A stretch of DNA of 44,668 nt from Chryseobacterium indologenes (GTDB taxonomy: Bacteria > Bacteroidota > Bacteroidia > Flavobacteriales > Weeksellaceae), in assembly GCF_001295265.1 (NCBI RefSeq), contig NZ_LJOD01000022.1:1-44668 (forward strand). The letters run 5' to 3'. Under the pieces are notes generated by a model that did not search any database, had not been told where the DNA came from, and saw only the letters and a program-made list of their open reading frames with translations. Made by a program: the position numbers and the translations under genes. Of this stretch, positions 25,862 through 35,642 are shown piece after piece (the stretch's first letter is position 1; every line of letters starts with the position of its first letter).

Positions 25862-28444
25862 ATGAATCGGACTATTTTAATGAAGAATTACAGACTGGCC
25901 CTGTATCTGGGACTTGCTATGGCATCGCCGGCAATCTTGGCACAGAAAAAAGATTCTGTAAAAACAGATAAAGAAAAAACGGAGAAAACCGATGTTTCTT
26001 CAAAGAAAACTAAAAAAATTGAAGATCTGATTAAAAAAGGAACCTTCAAAAAAGGACTTTTTAATACCATTCAGGTAAAAACAGATGTTTATTTTGAAAT
26101 TCCGGACAGCCTCATGGGACGTCAGTTCCTGGTGGTGAATAAGCTGTCCCAGGTACCGATGCAGGTAAATGAAGCCGGATTGAACAAAGGAATGAACTAT
26201 GAAAACAAGATCATCTCTTTCCATCGTGATAATGTGGCCAAAAAAGTTTGGGTGAAAACTTCAGACGTAAAAGTATCCTCTCCTAAAAATGACGCTATCA
26301 CAAAATCTGTAAAGGATAACTTTTCAGAATCCGTGATTGAGGTCTTTGATATTGAAGCTCAAAACAATGATTCTACTTCGGTAGCCATTAAAGTCAATAA
26401 GGTTTTTGATGGAAATCAGAAAAGCTTTAATGATGTGCTGGCTAATGTAGGCTTAGGTGGATCCGTAAAGTCAAACCTTTCTTACATTGAAGGAGTAAAG
26501 ACATTTCCTCGGAATCTTGTGGTGAAATCCCAGCTGACTACTTCTGTGAATGAAGGAGGAGTAGACCTTCCTGTGACACTGGGCGTGACCACCAATCTTG
26601 TATTGCTTTCTAAAACTCCTATGAAACCAAGAATCTCTGATCCCAGAGTTGGCTTCTTCAGCGAAAAGCACTGGGCATTCAATGACCGTCAGCAAAAAAT
26701 GGATGAGAAATTCTTCATTACCAGATGGAATTTAGAGCCGAAAGACGAAGACAAAGAAAAATACCTGAGAGGGGAACTGGTAGAGCCGAAAAAACAAATC
26801 GTCTATTATATTGATCCTGCAACTCCAAAACAATGGCGTGAAAAAATCATAGCAGGGGTGCATGACTGGCAGGCAGCCTTTGAACAGGCGGGTTTTAAAA
26901 ACGCGGTTATCGCCAAAATGCCGGATGAAAAAGATGAAGATTTTGATATTGATGATGTGAGATATTCAGTGATCACCTATGCAGCTTCTCCTAAGTCAAA
27001 TGCAATGGGGCCTTCAGTAGTTGATCCTAGAAGTGGAGAGATTATTGAGGCAGATATCATCTGGTGGCATAATGTGATGACTTCTCTTCAGGAATGGATG
27101 CGAATTCAGATAGGACCTATTGATCCTAAAGCCAGAGGAAATAAATTCAGTGACGAATATATGGGGGAAGCAATCCGTTTTGTATCGTCTCATGAAGTGG
27201 GACATACGTTCGGATTAAAGCATAATATGGGATCTTCATTTGCGTTTCCTGTAGAATCACTCCGTTCAAAAGAATTTACTGATAAAATGGGAGGAACAGC
27301 CCCGTCTATCATGGACTATGCCCGTTACAATTACGTAGCACAGCCGGAAGACGGCGTTACCGCGATCACTCCAAAAATCGGAATTTATGATAAATATGCT
27401 ATAGAATGGGGTTACCGTTGGTACCCGGATGAGTTTTCGGAGAAAAAAGCCATTAGGAATTTAATCGAAAAGCATCAGGATGATCCATTGTATTTCTATG
27501 GCGAGCAGCAGAGTTATCTGGAGACAATCGATCCGCGTTCGCAGTCTGAAGACCTTGGTGATGATGCGATGAAAGCCAGTGAATATGGATTGAAAAACCT
27601 GAAAATCGTTATCAATAACCTTTTACAATGGACTTATGAAGACGGTAAAAAGTATACAGATGCCGGTAAGCTATATCTGGGAGTAATAGGACAGTGGGAT
27701 TTGTATACAGGCCACGTAATGGCGAATGTAGGAGGAATTTACCTGAACAATACGGTTTTCGGGAATAAGAAAAAAGCATACGAAGCGGTACCGGCTGAAA
27801 CTCAGAAGAGAGCAGTGGATTATCTTGTGAAAAATGCCATCAACCTTCCGGAATGGCTGTTCTTTAATCCTATTTCTGAAAAAACATATCCTGTGAAGAA
27901 TTCTCCGATGGGACCATTCGAGCAGACTCCTTATACGTTAGCAAGAGGAATGCAGTATGCCAATATTTATGCCCTGTTCATGGATGACAGGCTGCTCAGA
28001 ATGCTTGAAAATGAACTGAAACACGAGGTTTCAGGTTCAAAAGAAGAAATCTATACCGTTGAAAATCTGTTTGACCAGGTGAGAGCTGCCATTTTCAGGA
28101 AAAAAGGAACGCTGACCATTCTTGAAAAGATGACGCAGAAAAACTATGTAGATGCACTGATTGTTTCTGTCAATAAATTATTTGAAAAAACAGCAGTAAA
28201 GGCATTGAAGACAGATCAGACCCTGAATATGCCGCTCATCTGTAATTTCCATGGTGAAGATCGAAATCTTAGGAATATTAATTATTCATCCATGAAAAGA
28301 GTATCTGAAGTAACCACTTACAAGAGAGCGGAACTGCAGAAAGTGCTGGATCTGCTAAACAGAACCAGATATAAAGGAGATGATGCTTCAAGAGCTCATT
28401 ACACAGACTTAATTATTCGTATTGAAGAGGCTTTAAATAAATAA
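25862..28444 (+). CDS. Secreted zinc metalloprotease with DUF5117/DUF5118-type domains
   Basis: An 860-residue exported metzincin-like protease. A signal peptide is followed by a low-complexity Lys/Thr linker. The N-terminal half resembles DUF5118 and DUF5117 (GLFNTIQVKTDVYFEIPDSL, YIEGVKTFPRNLVVKS), and a catalytic domain follows with HEVGHTFGLKH (His444, Glu445, His448, His454). A methionine-turn-like segment SIMDYARYNY comes after it. Start 25862 or the Met seven codons later (25880), which gives the shorter signal peptide. The SusC gene follows after 6 bases, so the enzyme most likely cuts proteins outside the cell or in the periplasm for uptake by the pair. Confidence 0.92.
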   Translation: MNRTILMKNYRLALYLGLAMASPAILAQKKDSVKTDKEKTEKTDVSSKKTKKIEDLIKKGTFKKGLFNTIQVKTDVYFEIPDSLMGRQFLVVNKLSQVPMQVNEAGLNKGMNYENKIISFHRDNVAKKVWVKTSDVKVSSPKNDAITKSVKDNFSESVIEVFDIEAQNNDSTSVAIKVNKVFDGNQKSFNDVLANVGLGGSVKSNLSYIEGVKTFPRNLVVKSQLTTSVNEGGVDLPVTLGVTTNLVLLSKTPMKPRISDPRVGFFSEKHWAFNDRQQKMDEKFFITRWNLEPKDEDKEKYLRGELVEPKKQIVYYIDPATPKQWREKIIAGVHDWQAAFEQAGFKNAVIAKMPDEKDEDFDIDDVRYSVITYAASPKSNAMGPSVVDPRSGEIIEADIIWWHNVMTSLQEWMRIQIGPIDPKARGNKFSDEYMGEAIRFVSSHEVGHTFGLKHNMGSSFAFPVESLRSKEFTDKMGGTAPSIMDYARYNYVAQPEDGVTAITPKIGIYDKYAIEWGYRWYPDEFSEKKAIRNLIEKHQDDPLYFYGEQQSYLETIDPRSQSEDLGDDAMKASEYGLKNLKIVINNLLQWTYEDGKKYTDAGKLYLGVIGQWDLYTGHVMANVGGIYLNNTVFGNKKKAYEAVPAETQKRAVDYLVKNAINLPEWLFFNPISEKTYPVKNSPMGPFEQTPYTLARGMQYANIYALFMDDRLLRMLENELKHEVSGSKEEIYTVENLFDQVRAAIFRKKGTLTILEKMTQKNYVDALIVSVNKLFEKTAVKALKTDQTLNMPLICNFHGEDRNLRNINYSSMKRVSEVTTYKRAELQKVLDLLNRTRYKGDDASRAHYTDLIIRIEEALNK

Positions 28445-28450
28445 TCGGAA

Positions 28451-31400
28451 ATGAAAAAAACTCTAATACTTTTACCTCTTTTGGCCGCTAATATGGCGCT
28501 GGCCCAGCAAAAGAAAACAATTACAGGTAAAGTTCAGGATGGCAGTACCTCACAAATCATTGCAGGAGCATCCATCAAAATAGAAACACAATCTGTTTCT
28601 TCCAAAACCAACCAGGATGGGATCATTGAAAGTGTTTCCATGGGTACCGTTACAGATAAAAACGGACAATTTACTTTAGAAATTCCTGCCGATACCAAGT
28701 CGGTATTGGTAAGCTATCTCGGCTATGAATCAAGGTTGATTCAGATTGATGAAGATCAGACCAGCTATAATATTTCATTAGCGCCGGCAGGTGAAGTTTC
28801 TGAAAAAAATAAAATTCAGGAAGTAATCATTACAGGATACCAGAAAATTGAAAAACGTAAGCAGACTTCGGCGGTTTCTACAGTGAAGATGGATGCGATT
28901 AACCAATCCGGTGTTGCCAGTGTAGACCAGATGCTGGCCGGACAGATAGCCGGGGTAGTGGTGACCCCTGAAACAGGATCTCCGGGAGGTCCTGCAAAAA
29001 TAAGAATTCGTGGAACGGCTTCCCTGTCCGGTCCACAGGATCCGTTATGGGTAATTGACGGTCTTCCGCTGGAGGGAAATGATGTTCCCAACTTCAGCGA
29101 TAAAGATAATATTGACCAGCTTCAGAACTTTTCTATTGCAGGCCTGAATCCTAATGACATTGAGGATATCACTATTCTGAAAGATGCGGCCGCCACTGCC
29201 ATCTATGGAGCAAGAGCTGCCAACGGGGTGATTTCCATTACAACGAAAAAAGGGAAAAAAGGCGGCATGAAAGTGAATTTTTCAGCAGATACCTTTATCA
29301 CATCCCGCCCCGATTTTGACAAGCTGAATCTTCTGAACGCTTCTGAAAAAGTGGATTTTGAATTAATGCTTGCCAAACGTACTGACCTTACCTATCGTGC
29401 TGACAAAGGGGAAGTCATGAGAATTTTAACCCAGAACAACCAGCTTGATGCATTCAGAAGCGGTGGTTTGGATGCACTGAATTCAATGACACGCCAGCAG
29501 CTTGATGGTCTGAGAAACAGCAATACAGACTGGGGCAAACTGCTATACAGAAATGCAATCAACAAACAGTACGGACTGAGTCTTTCCGGAGGGAGTGACC
29601 GTTCTGATTACTATTTCTCACTAGGGTATTTTGATGAAGAAGGAACAACTATCGGTACAGGTTTTAAACGGTATAACCTTACCTTAAAGAACAATTATAA
29701 ATTAAGTGATAAGTTAAATGCAGGAATCTCTATTTTCGGTACTCAAAGTGAGCGCTCATCATTCATGACGGATGCTGATGCGGCGGCCAGCCCTATCAAC
29801 TATTCAAGAAATGCCAATCCTTATCTCACCCCTTATAATCCGGATGGTAGCTACAGATATGATCGTGATATAGATGGTTATGCAGATCAGTATGTTCCTT
29901 TTAACTTCCTTGAGGAAAGGGAAAATACAAACTATACCCTTAAAAATCATTCCCTAAAAGGGATATTGGATCTTGAATATAAAGTTTCAAAAAACCTGAG
30001 ATTTACATCACAGCTAGGCCTTCAGTATGATACCAACAAAACGGAGAAATTTGCTGCTGAAAATACCTATTATACCAGAAAGATGAGAGAAGGAACCCGT
30101 TATTATAAAGACGGGGCGTTCCAATATTTCCTGCCTAAGGGTGGAGTAAAGCAAAACTGGGATAATGAGTTCTTCCAGTACAACTGGAAACTTCAGGGAA
30201 CTTACAGCACAAAGATTAATTCGGTACATGAAATTGATGTGATGGCCGGAACAGAAATCCGAAAAACGAAAGACAATACTACGGTTACCAGAGCTTTCGG
30301 GTTTGACAGTCTTACCAAAACCGGAGTTCCGATTATTTTCCCGAATTCTAACTTTGCAGCAGATAAAAAATATGAAACATACCGTGAAATGCCTGTCGCA
30401 GAAAATGCCTATGCTTCCATGTTTGCGACTGCATCCTATACTTATGACCAGAAATATACCTTCTTCGGAAGTGTGAGATATGACGGGACCAATTTATTCG
30501 GGGTGAATAAAAAGTATAAATATCTGCCGATTTGGGCAGTTTCAGGATCATGGCTGGTATCGAAAGAGGATTTTATGAAGAATCTGAATGCCATTTCTAA
30601 TCTTAGATTGAGAGCATCCTACGGTTTGCAGGGAAATATTGACCGAAACACGTCACCTTTCTTTATTGGTGAATACAATAATGCTACCATTCTGCCGGGC
30701 GGAAAAGAAGATGTGATCAACGTGATCAGCCCTCCGAATGATAAACTTCGCTGGGAAAAAACAACCAACGTAAATCTTGGGCTTGACCTGGGTGTATTCC
30801 AGAACCGCATCAACCTTACCTTAGATGTTTACAGCAGAAAAGGGACAGATATGATCAGTATGAAAGAAACGCCGCTTGAAACCGGATTCAATTATACAAT
30901 GATGAACTGGGGAAGTCTTACCAACAAAGGCTTTGAATTAGCTTTGTCCACAAGAAACATCAATAAAGATAACTTCAAATGGTCAACTACGATTAATTTC
31001 GCCCATAACAAGAGTGAAGTTCTCAGCGAGCAGCCTCGTGACAATGCTTTTCTTCCATCCAGAGAAGGTCTTCCTGTAAATGCGGTTTTTGCATTGAAAA
31101 CAGCAGGAATGGATGAATACGGAAACCCGATGTTCTGGAAAGGAAATGAAAGAGTAAAAATTGCAGATTTCTTCAAGCTTTATGATGTATATGAAGAATT
31201 TCTTCCGGGGCAGCTTGTCGACTCTAAGCTTTCACAGGCAGAGATGAGAAGTCTTTTCACCTATATCGGGGATAGAGATCCCAAGTTTACGGGAGGGATT
31301 ATCAACACCTTTAAAATCCACAATTTTGACTTTACAGTTTCCGCAGCTTTCAACTTCAAGCAGACGGTGATGAGATCGCCTTCTTACAGAGGAATGGAGC

Positions 31401-31786
31401 TGGACAGAGGAAGAAACTATACAAGAGATGTTTACGAAGCAGGAAATTCACTTCCGGGGATTACAGGCTCTGAAATGGAAAATAATCCCGGCTGGATGGG
31501 AAATAAATGGCTGACGAACAACCCGTCTAATGCCTACGGCCTGCTTGATATCTGGGCTAAAGAGATCAGCTATGTGAGAATAAGCAGTATCCGTCTGGGA
31601 TATACGCTTCCTAAAGAATTTACCGCTCCTATGGGGATCAGCAGCCTGAGACTGAGCGTTGAAGGTCGCAACCTGTTCGTATTCAGTAATGGATATAAAG
31701 GATATTTTGATCCGGAAACCTATGGTAATATTTATGCACAGCCTATTCCCAAATCAGTTACCGTAGGATTTAATGTTTCTTTTTAA
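28451..31786 (+). CDS. SusC/RagA-family TonB-dependent receptor (long form)
   Basis: An 1111-residue outer-membrane channel. It has a signal peptide (ending ALAQQ) and a carboxypeptidase-regulatory-like domain (about 22-110; ITGKVQDG, GTVTDKNGQFTLEI, VSYLGYESR). A TonB-box-like IQEVIITGY, a plug with IRGTASLSGPQDPLWVIDG and a barrel ending in VSF follow. The regulatory-like domain carries about 20 extra residues (QSVSSKTNQDGIIESVSM) between its first two strands compared with the usual form. It lies between the metalloprotease (6 bases) and SusD (12 bases to the ATG chosen). Peptide import is inferred from the protease. Confidence 0.95.
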   Translation: MKKTLILLPLLAANMALAQQKKTITGKVQDGSTSQIIAGASIKIETQSVSSKTNQDGIIESVSMGTVTDKNGQFTLEIPADTKSVLVSYLGYESRLIQIDEDQTSYNISLAPAGEVSEKNKIQEVIITGYQKIEKRKQTSAVSTVKMDAINQSGVASVDQMLAGQIAGVVVTPETGSPGGPAKIRIRGTASLSGPQDPLWVIDGLPLEGNDVPNFSDKDNIDQLQNFSIAGLNPNDIEDITILKDAAATAIYGARAANGVISITTKKGKKGGMKVNFSADTFITSRPDFDKLNLLNASEKVDFELMLAKRTDLTYRADKGEVMRILTQNNQLDAFRSGGLDALNSMTRQQLDGLRNSNTDWGKLLYRNAINKQYGLSLSGGSDRSDYYFSLGYFDEEGTTIGTGFKRYNLTLKNNYKLSDKLNAGISIFGTQSERSSFMTDADAAASPINYSRNANPYLTPYNPDGSYRYDRDIDGYADQYVPFNFLEERENTNYTLKNHSLKGILDLEYKVSKNLRFTSQLGLQYDTNKTEKFAAENTYYTRKMREGTRYYKDGAFQYFLPKGGVKQNWDNEFFQYNWKLQGTYSTKINSVHEIDVMAGTEIRKTKDNTTVTRAFGFDSLTKTGVPIIFPNSNFAADKKYETYREMPVAENAYASMFATASYTYDQKYTFFGSVRYDGTNLFGVNKKYKYLPIWAVSGSWLVSKEDFMKNLNAISNLRLRASYGLQGNIDRNTSPFFIGEYNNATILPGGKEDVINVISPPNDKLRWEKTTNVNLGLDLGVFQNRINLTLDVYSRKGTDMISMKETPLETGFNYTMMNWGSLTNKGFELALSTRNINKDNFKWSTTINFAHNKSEVLSEQPRDNAFLPSREGLPVNAVFALKTAGMDEYGNPMFWKGNERVKIADFFKLYDVYEEFLPGQLVDSKLSQAEMRSLFTYIGDRDPKFTGGIINTFKIHNFDFTVSAAFNFKQTVMRSPSYRGMELDRGRNYTRDVYEAGNSLPGITGSEMENNPGWMGNKWLTNNPSNAYGLLDIWAKEISYVRISSIRLGYTLPKEFTAPMGISSLRLSVEGRNLFVFSNGYKGYFDPETYGNIYAQPIPKSVTVGFNVSF

Positions 31787-31798
31787 AACTTGAAAAAA

Positions 31799-33118
31799 AT
31801 GAAAAAAATAACAGCATGTATCGCATTGGCACTGATCAGCTTTACCAGCATCGGATGCGATCGTTTTTTAGATATTCAGCCTGAAGGAAAGGTTATTCCG
31901 GTGACAGTTGAAGATTACAGGAAAGTACTTACCTCAGCCTATGCCAAATACCCGACCCATAAATCCCTGACAGCCCTTCGTACAGATGAAACCTATCTGG
32001 ATGAAACCCTGAATGAATTTAATGTGTACCGTGAAATTGCCATGTGGAAAGACACCAACAATGATGCGGCAACGATGGAGTTTCCCTGGGTGAAATTTTA
32101 TTCTGTGGTATTCTATCTGAACCAGATCATCAATGAAGGGAGCAAGACTATGATGGATTCTCCCGAAAAACAGCAGATTCTGGCAGAAGCGTATGCACTG
32201 CGTGCTTACACCTACTTCGATATGGTGAATTTATACGGAAAACCATACAACAGCGCGACTGCATCTACAGACAAAGGAGTTCCGTTAAGTCTGGAAATTG
32301 ATCTGGAAGCAGTCCTGAAGCCTTCTACCGTTCAGGAGGTTTACAATCAGGTGCATGCAGACATAAAAAAAGCGGAGGATTTAATGGTGGCAGAGAAGCA
32401 GCCTTTGGACATCAGTTATAGATTTTCAAAAATATCATTGAATGCTCTTCAGGCAAGAATCGCCCTTTATCAGGGTGACTGGAATAAGGCGTTACAATAT
32501 TCAGATCAGGCTCTGGCAATGAAAGGAAGCCTTACAGATCTGAATACAACCAATACCTTACCCAACCATTATGCTTCAGCAGAAGCAATTATGGCTTTGG
32601 ATGCCGTGTTTGATGATGCTGCCAGAAATTTATCATATGCCTCCCCGGAATTGATTTCAAAATTTAATACAGCTGCGGACAAAAGATTCGGAATGTATTT
32701 TGAAAAGAAAAATAATAAATACAAGATCATCAAAAAAGGAACGGCAGATTTTAAAGTGTCTTTCAGAACGTCTGAATTGTATTTTATTAAATCCGAGGCA
32801 TTATTAAAGCTTAACAGACTTGATGAAGCTAAGCAAACACTGCTTAAAGTGGCTAAAAACAGATATACTCCGGACGGTTATACATCCGTTCAGAATACTG
32901 TGGCTTTAATGAATGTAGCAGAATTGATGAACTTCATCCTGGATGAAAGATTCAGGGAATTTACCGCAGAAGGACACCGCTGGTTTGATTTAAGAAGAGC
33001 CAATCAGAAAGAAATAAAGCATATCGTGAACGGTAAAGAATATATTCTTCAGCAGAATGACCCGAGATATACCATAGAATATCCTATGAGTGCAAAGAAG
33101 AATAATCCCAACTTATAA
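31799..33118 (+). CDS. SusD/RagB-family lipoprotein
   Basis: The binding partner of the preceding SusC, 439 residues from the ATG at 31799. The lipobox Cys is at residue 20 (TSIGC), followed by DRFLDIQPEGKV, the classic SusD start. Helical TPR-like repeats and the C-terminal FRTSELYFIKSEALLKLN / DERFREFTAEGHRWFDLRRA motifs are present. It is about 100 residues shorter than the first SusD in the window, as is common for peptide-type members. A TTG at 31790 is an alternative start. A terminator follows. Confidence 0.93.
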   Translation: MKKITACIALALISFTSIGCDRFLDIQPEGKVIPVTVEDYRKVLTSAYAKYPTHKSLTALRTDETYLDETLNEFNVYREIAMWKDTNNDAATMEFPWVKFYSVVFYLNQIINEGSKTMMDSPEKQQILAEAYALRAYTYFDMVNLYGKPYNSATASTDKGVPLSLEIDLEAVLKPSTVQEVYNQVHADIKKAEDLMVAEKQPLDISYRFSKISLNALQARIALYQGDWNKALQYSDQALAMKGSLTDLNTTNTLPNHYASAEAIMALDAVFDDAARNLSYASPELISKFNTAADKRFGMYFEKKNNKYKIIKKGTADFKVSFRTSELYFIKSEALLKLNRLDEAKQTLLKVAKNRYTPDGYTSVQNTVALMNVAELMNFILDERFREFTAEGHRWFDLRRANQKEIKHIVNGKEYILQQNDPRYTIEYPMSAKKNNPNL

Positions 33119-33140
33119 CATTTCATATTAATATCCCCTG

Positions 33141-33177
33141 AAACCGCTTGAACTTAATTGTTTTAGCGGTTTTTTTG
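33141..33177 (+). terminator. Terminator after the second SusD gene
   Basis: AAACCGCT 33141-33148 pairs with AGCGGTTT 33165-33172 around a 16-base loop, followed by a T run. It isolates the response-regulator gene from the SusC/D operon. Confidence 0.8.
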
Positions 33178-33185
33178 TATTTTTG
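33178..33185 (+). promoter_or_regulatory. -7 box of the response regulator gene
   Basis: TATTTTTG, a full TAnnTTTG match, overlaps the end of the terminator T run and ends only 8 bases before the ATG at 33194. If used, the transcript would start almost at the start codon. Confidence 0.4.
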
Positions 33186-33193
33186 CTAATGTT

Positions 33194-33958
33194 ATGAAAA
33201 TTGCCATTATAGAAGATGAACTGCTGGCTGTTAATTATCTGAAAAACTTATTGGATAAACAGAGCATTATCCCTGTCACTGAGACCGTTATTCTTCGCTC
33301 AAAAAAACAGGCAATAGATTTTTTCAGCAAAGATTCGGCGGATCTTATTTTTATGGATATTCATTTGGGAGATGGTATGAGCCTTGAAATTTTCGAGTAT
33401 GTGGAACTTTTTACCCCCATCATTTTCATAACAGCTTTTGATGAATATGCGATGAGGGTTTTCAGGCATTTCACCATAGACTACCTTCTGAAACCTTTTG
33501 AAGAGGAAGATTTACATAAAGCTTTACAGAAATTCATTTCTATCAGGAATAATTTTGATCCTGAACCTCTCCTGAAATCTGTTTCAGCATTACAGCATGA
33601 TAGCGCTTCCGGAACCATGAAACGTTTTATGGTAAGAGAAGGAAACAAGCTTAAATCCATAGACGAGCATGATACGGCTTACTTTTTTGCTTCGGGAAAA
33701 TATCTTTTTCTCACCACGGCAGATCATCAGACCTATATTTTTGATGATACCATTAAGGACATCATCCGGAAACTGAACCCACAGGTTTTCTTTAAAGTGA
33801 ACCGTAAATTCATCATCAATAAAAAAGCCGTTACGGAAATCATCAAACACTCAAGCCAGAAAGTAGAGCTGAAGCTTTCCCCGGAACCGGAAGTCAATAC
33901 GGAAATATTTATCAGCAAACCGCAGATTGCAGAATGCCTGAACTGGCTTAATTCTTAG
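33194..33958 (+). CDS. LytTR-family response regulator
   Basis: A 254-residue two-component regulator. The receiver domain (1-120) has the acidic pair ED at 7-8 (IIEDE), phosphoacceptor Asp55 (FMDIHLGDG), and the Lys in YLLKPF. A C-terminal LytTR DNA-binding domain (about 150-252; RFMVREGNKLKSI, FFKVNRKFIINKKAV) follows. This is the partner type for the LytS-like kinase at 24163. The two flank the metalloprotease/SusC/SusD operon, which they probably regulate. The start is the ATG 9 bases after the -7 box. Confidence 0.92.
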   Translation: MKIAIIEDELLAVNYLKNLLDKQSIIPVTETVILRSKKQAIDFFSKDSADLIFMDIHLGDGMSLEIFEYVELFTPIIFITAFDEYAMRVFRHFTIDYLLKPFEEEDLHKALQKFISIRNNFDPEPLLKSVSALQHDSASGTMKRFMVREGNKLKSIDEHDTAYFFASGKYLFLTTADHQTYIFDDTIKDIIRKLNPQVFFKVNRKFIINKKAVTEIIKHSSQKVELKLSPEPEVNTEIFISKPQIAECLNWLNS

Positions 33959-34114
33959 AGAGGAAGCTGGAAGAGGGAAGCTGGAAGTTACTGTTCTGCG
34001 GAATACTCTTTCTTGCCTTCTGAAAGGAATTGATACGATCTTAAAATTAAAAACAGATATCTGTTTTCCGGACTTTCATTACTTCCATCTTCCTGCATCC
34101 ATCTTCCATCCTCA
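33957..34114. repeat. GAAG-rich inverted-repeat element, copy B
   Basis: The left arm (33957-33988) contains GGAAGCTGGAAGAGGGAA and the right arm (34081-34113) reads ACTTCCATCTTCCTGC..., whose reverse complement is a diverged version of the left arm. It shares the exact 17-mer at 33962-33978 with copy A (16658-16674). It begins at the stop codon of the response-regulator gene. Confidence 0.6.
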
Positions 34115-34161
34115 TCCCAATATTTTTCGTATTTTTCCCTTTCTAAAACTAACATGAAATT

Positions 34162-35619
34162 ATGAGAATGTACCTGCTGGCAGTTCTGCTGTTTTCTTCC
34201 CTGGTGTTTTCACAGAAAATCCAGCTGAAGAAAGATAAAATCCTGTTCAATGAAAAAGAAATAGGCATTCTGAAATCACCGTACCGCGATCATTTTGAAT
34301 TTTATACCTTATCCAATGAAAAGATTTTTGATGCCGATCTGAAAGGGGTTTCTCTGGCCAAAGAAGAAATTCTCTACTATCTGGATATGAAATCGGCGGA
34401 CGGCAAAACCACGCAGATTCCTTATGAAGTGCTCATTACCTCTTTTAAGCCGGATCGTATTGTTGCCCATCAGCTGGCTGTAAAATACAAACTTTTCAAT
34501 GAAAATGGTTTTGATAAGGCTGAACTGGAAACCTTCTTTACAACCCCAAGGGAAAATCTGGGTGACAAATACCTGAAAGCAAAAACCAGCAGCATTGCAG
34601 AAGATAATGAAAGAAAAAGCAGACTGGATAATATAAGAAGTCTTTACAATCCGAGGCTGGGATCAAAAGGAGAGATCCTGATCAACAACGGGTCTTATCC
34701 GGCTAAAATTATTGGGTATTCCAGAGCTTATAACTGCGTTGGCTTCAACAATACAGGACCTTGTCTGGAGGTAAGTGATCTTGATGGTGTTAAAGTAGCC
34801 ACGATGTATCAGACCCAGGGCATGAAAACCTATGCGGTAAGAACTTTTGACAACAATGAGTTTACGTTTACAGCCACCAGATCTTATGCAGCTTCAGATT
34901 ATGCTTTTGTAGGTGAGTTTATAGCGAATCTTTTCATGGAAGGCTATACACTGGAACATCAGGCTTATTATAAAAACCAGGAGCTTCAGCAGGCTAAAGT
35001 GGAGGATGCCATTAACAGGAGCATCAATTTATATGATGTGCCCGGATATTTAGTCGAGAAATCCGGTAAAAAAACAGAAGGAATGATCACCATCTGGTTT
35101 GAAATGCTGGATACGGAAAGAACAGGGCAGAAACTTCCCGAAGGTGGTGCCGATCTGTTCGGACAAAGGGTAACCCTGAAAAAACAGCTGCCGGGAATGA
35201 GAAGCATGGCTACCAAAGTCTATGATGCAGATTCAGGCGTACACTTCTGTGTTTCATTGAACGGAAATGAAGAATGTTATTACGGATTGGATGTAAAAGG
35301 AGAGTTCATGAAAAAGCTTCAGAATTACGGAAGTATGCACGGAAATAATGCTTATTTCTACAGACTTGTGGCCAGAGAAAACAGAATTATGCTGCTTCAG
35401 GATCCTGTTGAGCTTCACAAATATGTTATCAAAACAGACCTTCAGCCTAAAGGGCAGATGCTCGATAACAGATCCAACGACCAACTTTCTGAAAAGCTGG
35501 CCGATTATCTGAAAGACTGTAAAAGCCTTTCAGATCAGCTGAAAACAGAAAGTCTGGATCTTAAAAATGAAGAAAATCTGCTTCACATTATTTCAGAATA
35601 TGGTAAATGTAAAAAATAA
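34162..35619 (+). CDS. Secreted protein of unknown function
   Basis: A 485-residue protein with a signal peptide (ending VFSQ) and mixed strand/helix content throughout. It has cysteines at four or five places in the mature part (YNCVGFNNTGPCLEV, VHFCVSLNGNEECYYG, KDCKS, GKCKK) that could form periplasmic disulfides. No family recognised. It starts a row of plus-strand genes of unknown function; the next starts 23 bases later. The second Met at 34168 is also a possible start. Confidence 0.8.
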   Translation: MRMYLLAVLLFSSLVFSQKIQLKKDKILFNEKEIGILKSPYRDHFEFYTLSNEKIFDADLKGVSLAKEEILYYLDMKSADGKTTQIPYEVLITSFKPDRIVAHQLAVKYKLFNENGFDKAELETFFTTPRENLGDKYLKAKTSSIAEDNERKSRLDNIRSLYNPRLGSKGEILINNGSYPAKIIGYSRAYNCVGFNNTGPCLEVSDLDGVKVATMYQTQGMKTYAVRTFDNNEFTFTATRSYAASDYAFVGEFIANLFMEGYTLEHQAYYKNQELQQAKVEDAINRSINLYDVPGYLVEKSGKKTEGMITIWFEMLDTERTGQKLPEGGADLFGQRVTLKKQLPGMRSMATKVYDADSGVHFCVSLNGNEECYYGLDVKGEFMKKLQNYGSMHGNNAYFYRLVARENRIMLLQDPVELHKYVIKTDLQPKGQMLDNRSNDQLSEKLADYLKDCKSLSDQLKTESLDLKNEENLLHIISEYGKCKK

Positions 35620-35642
35620 CATACTTTTCCTCACTAAATATC

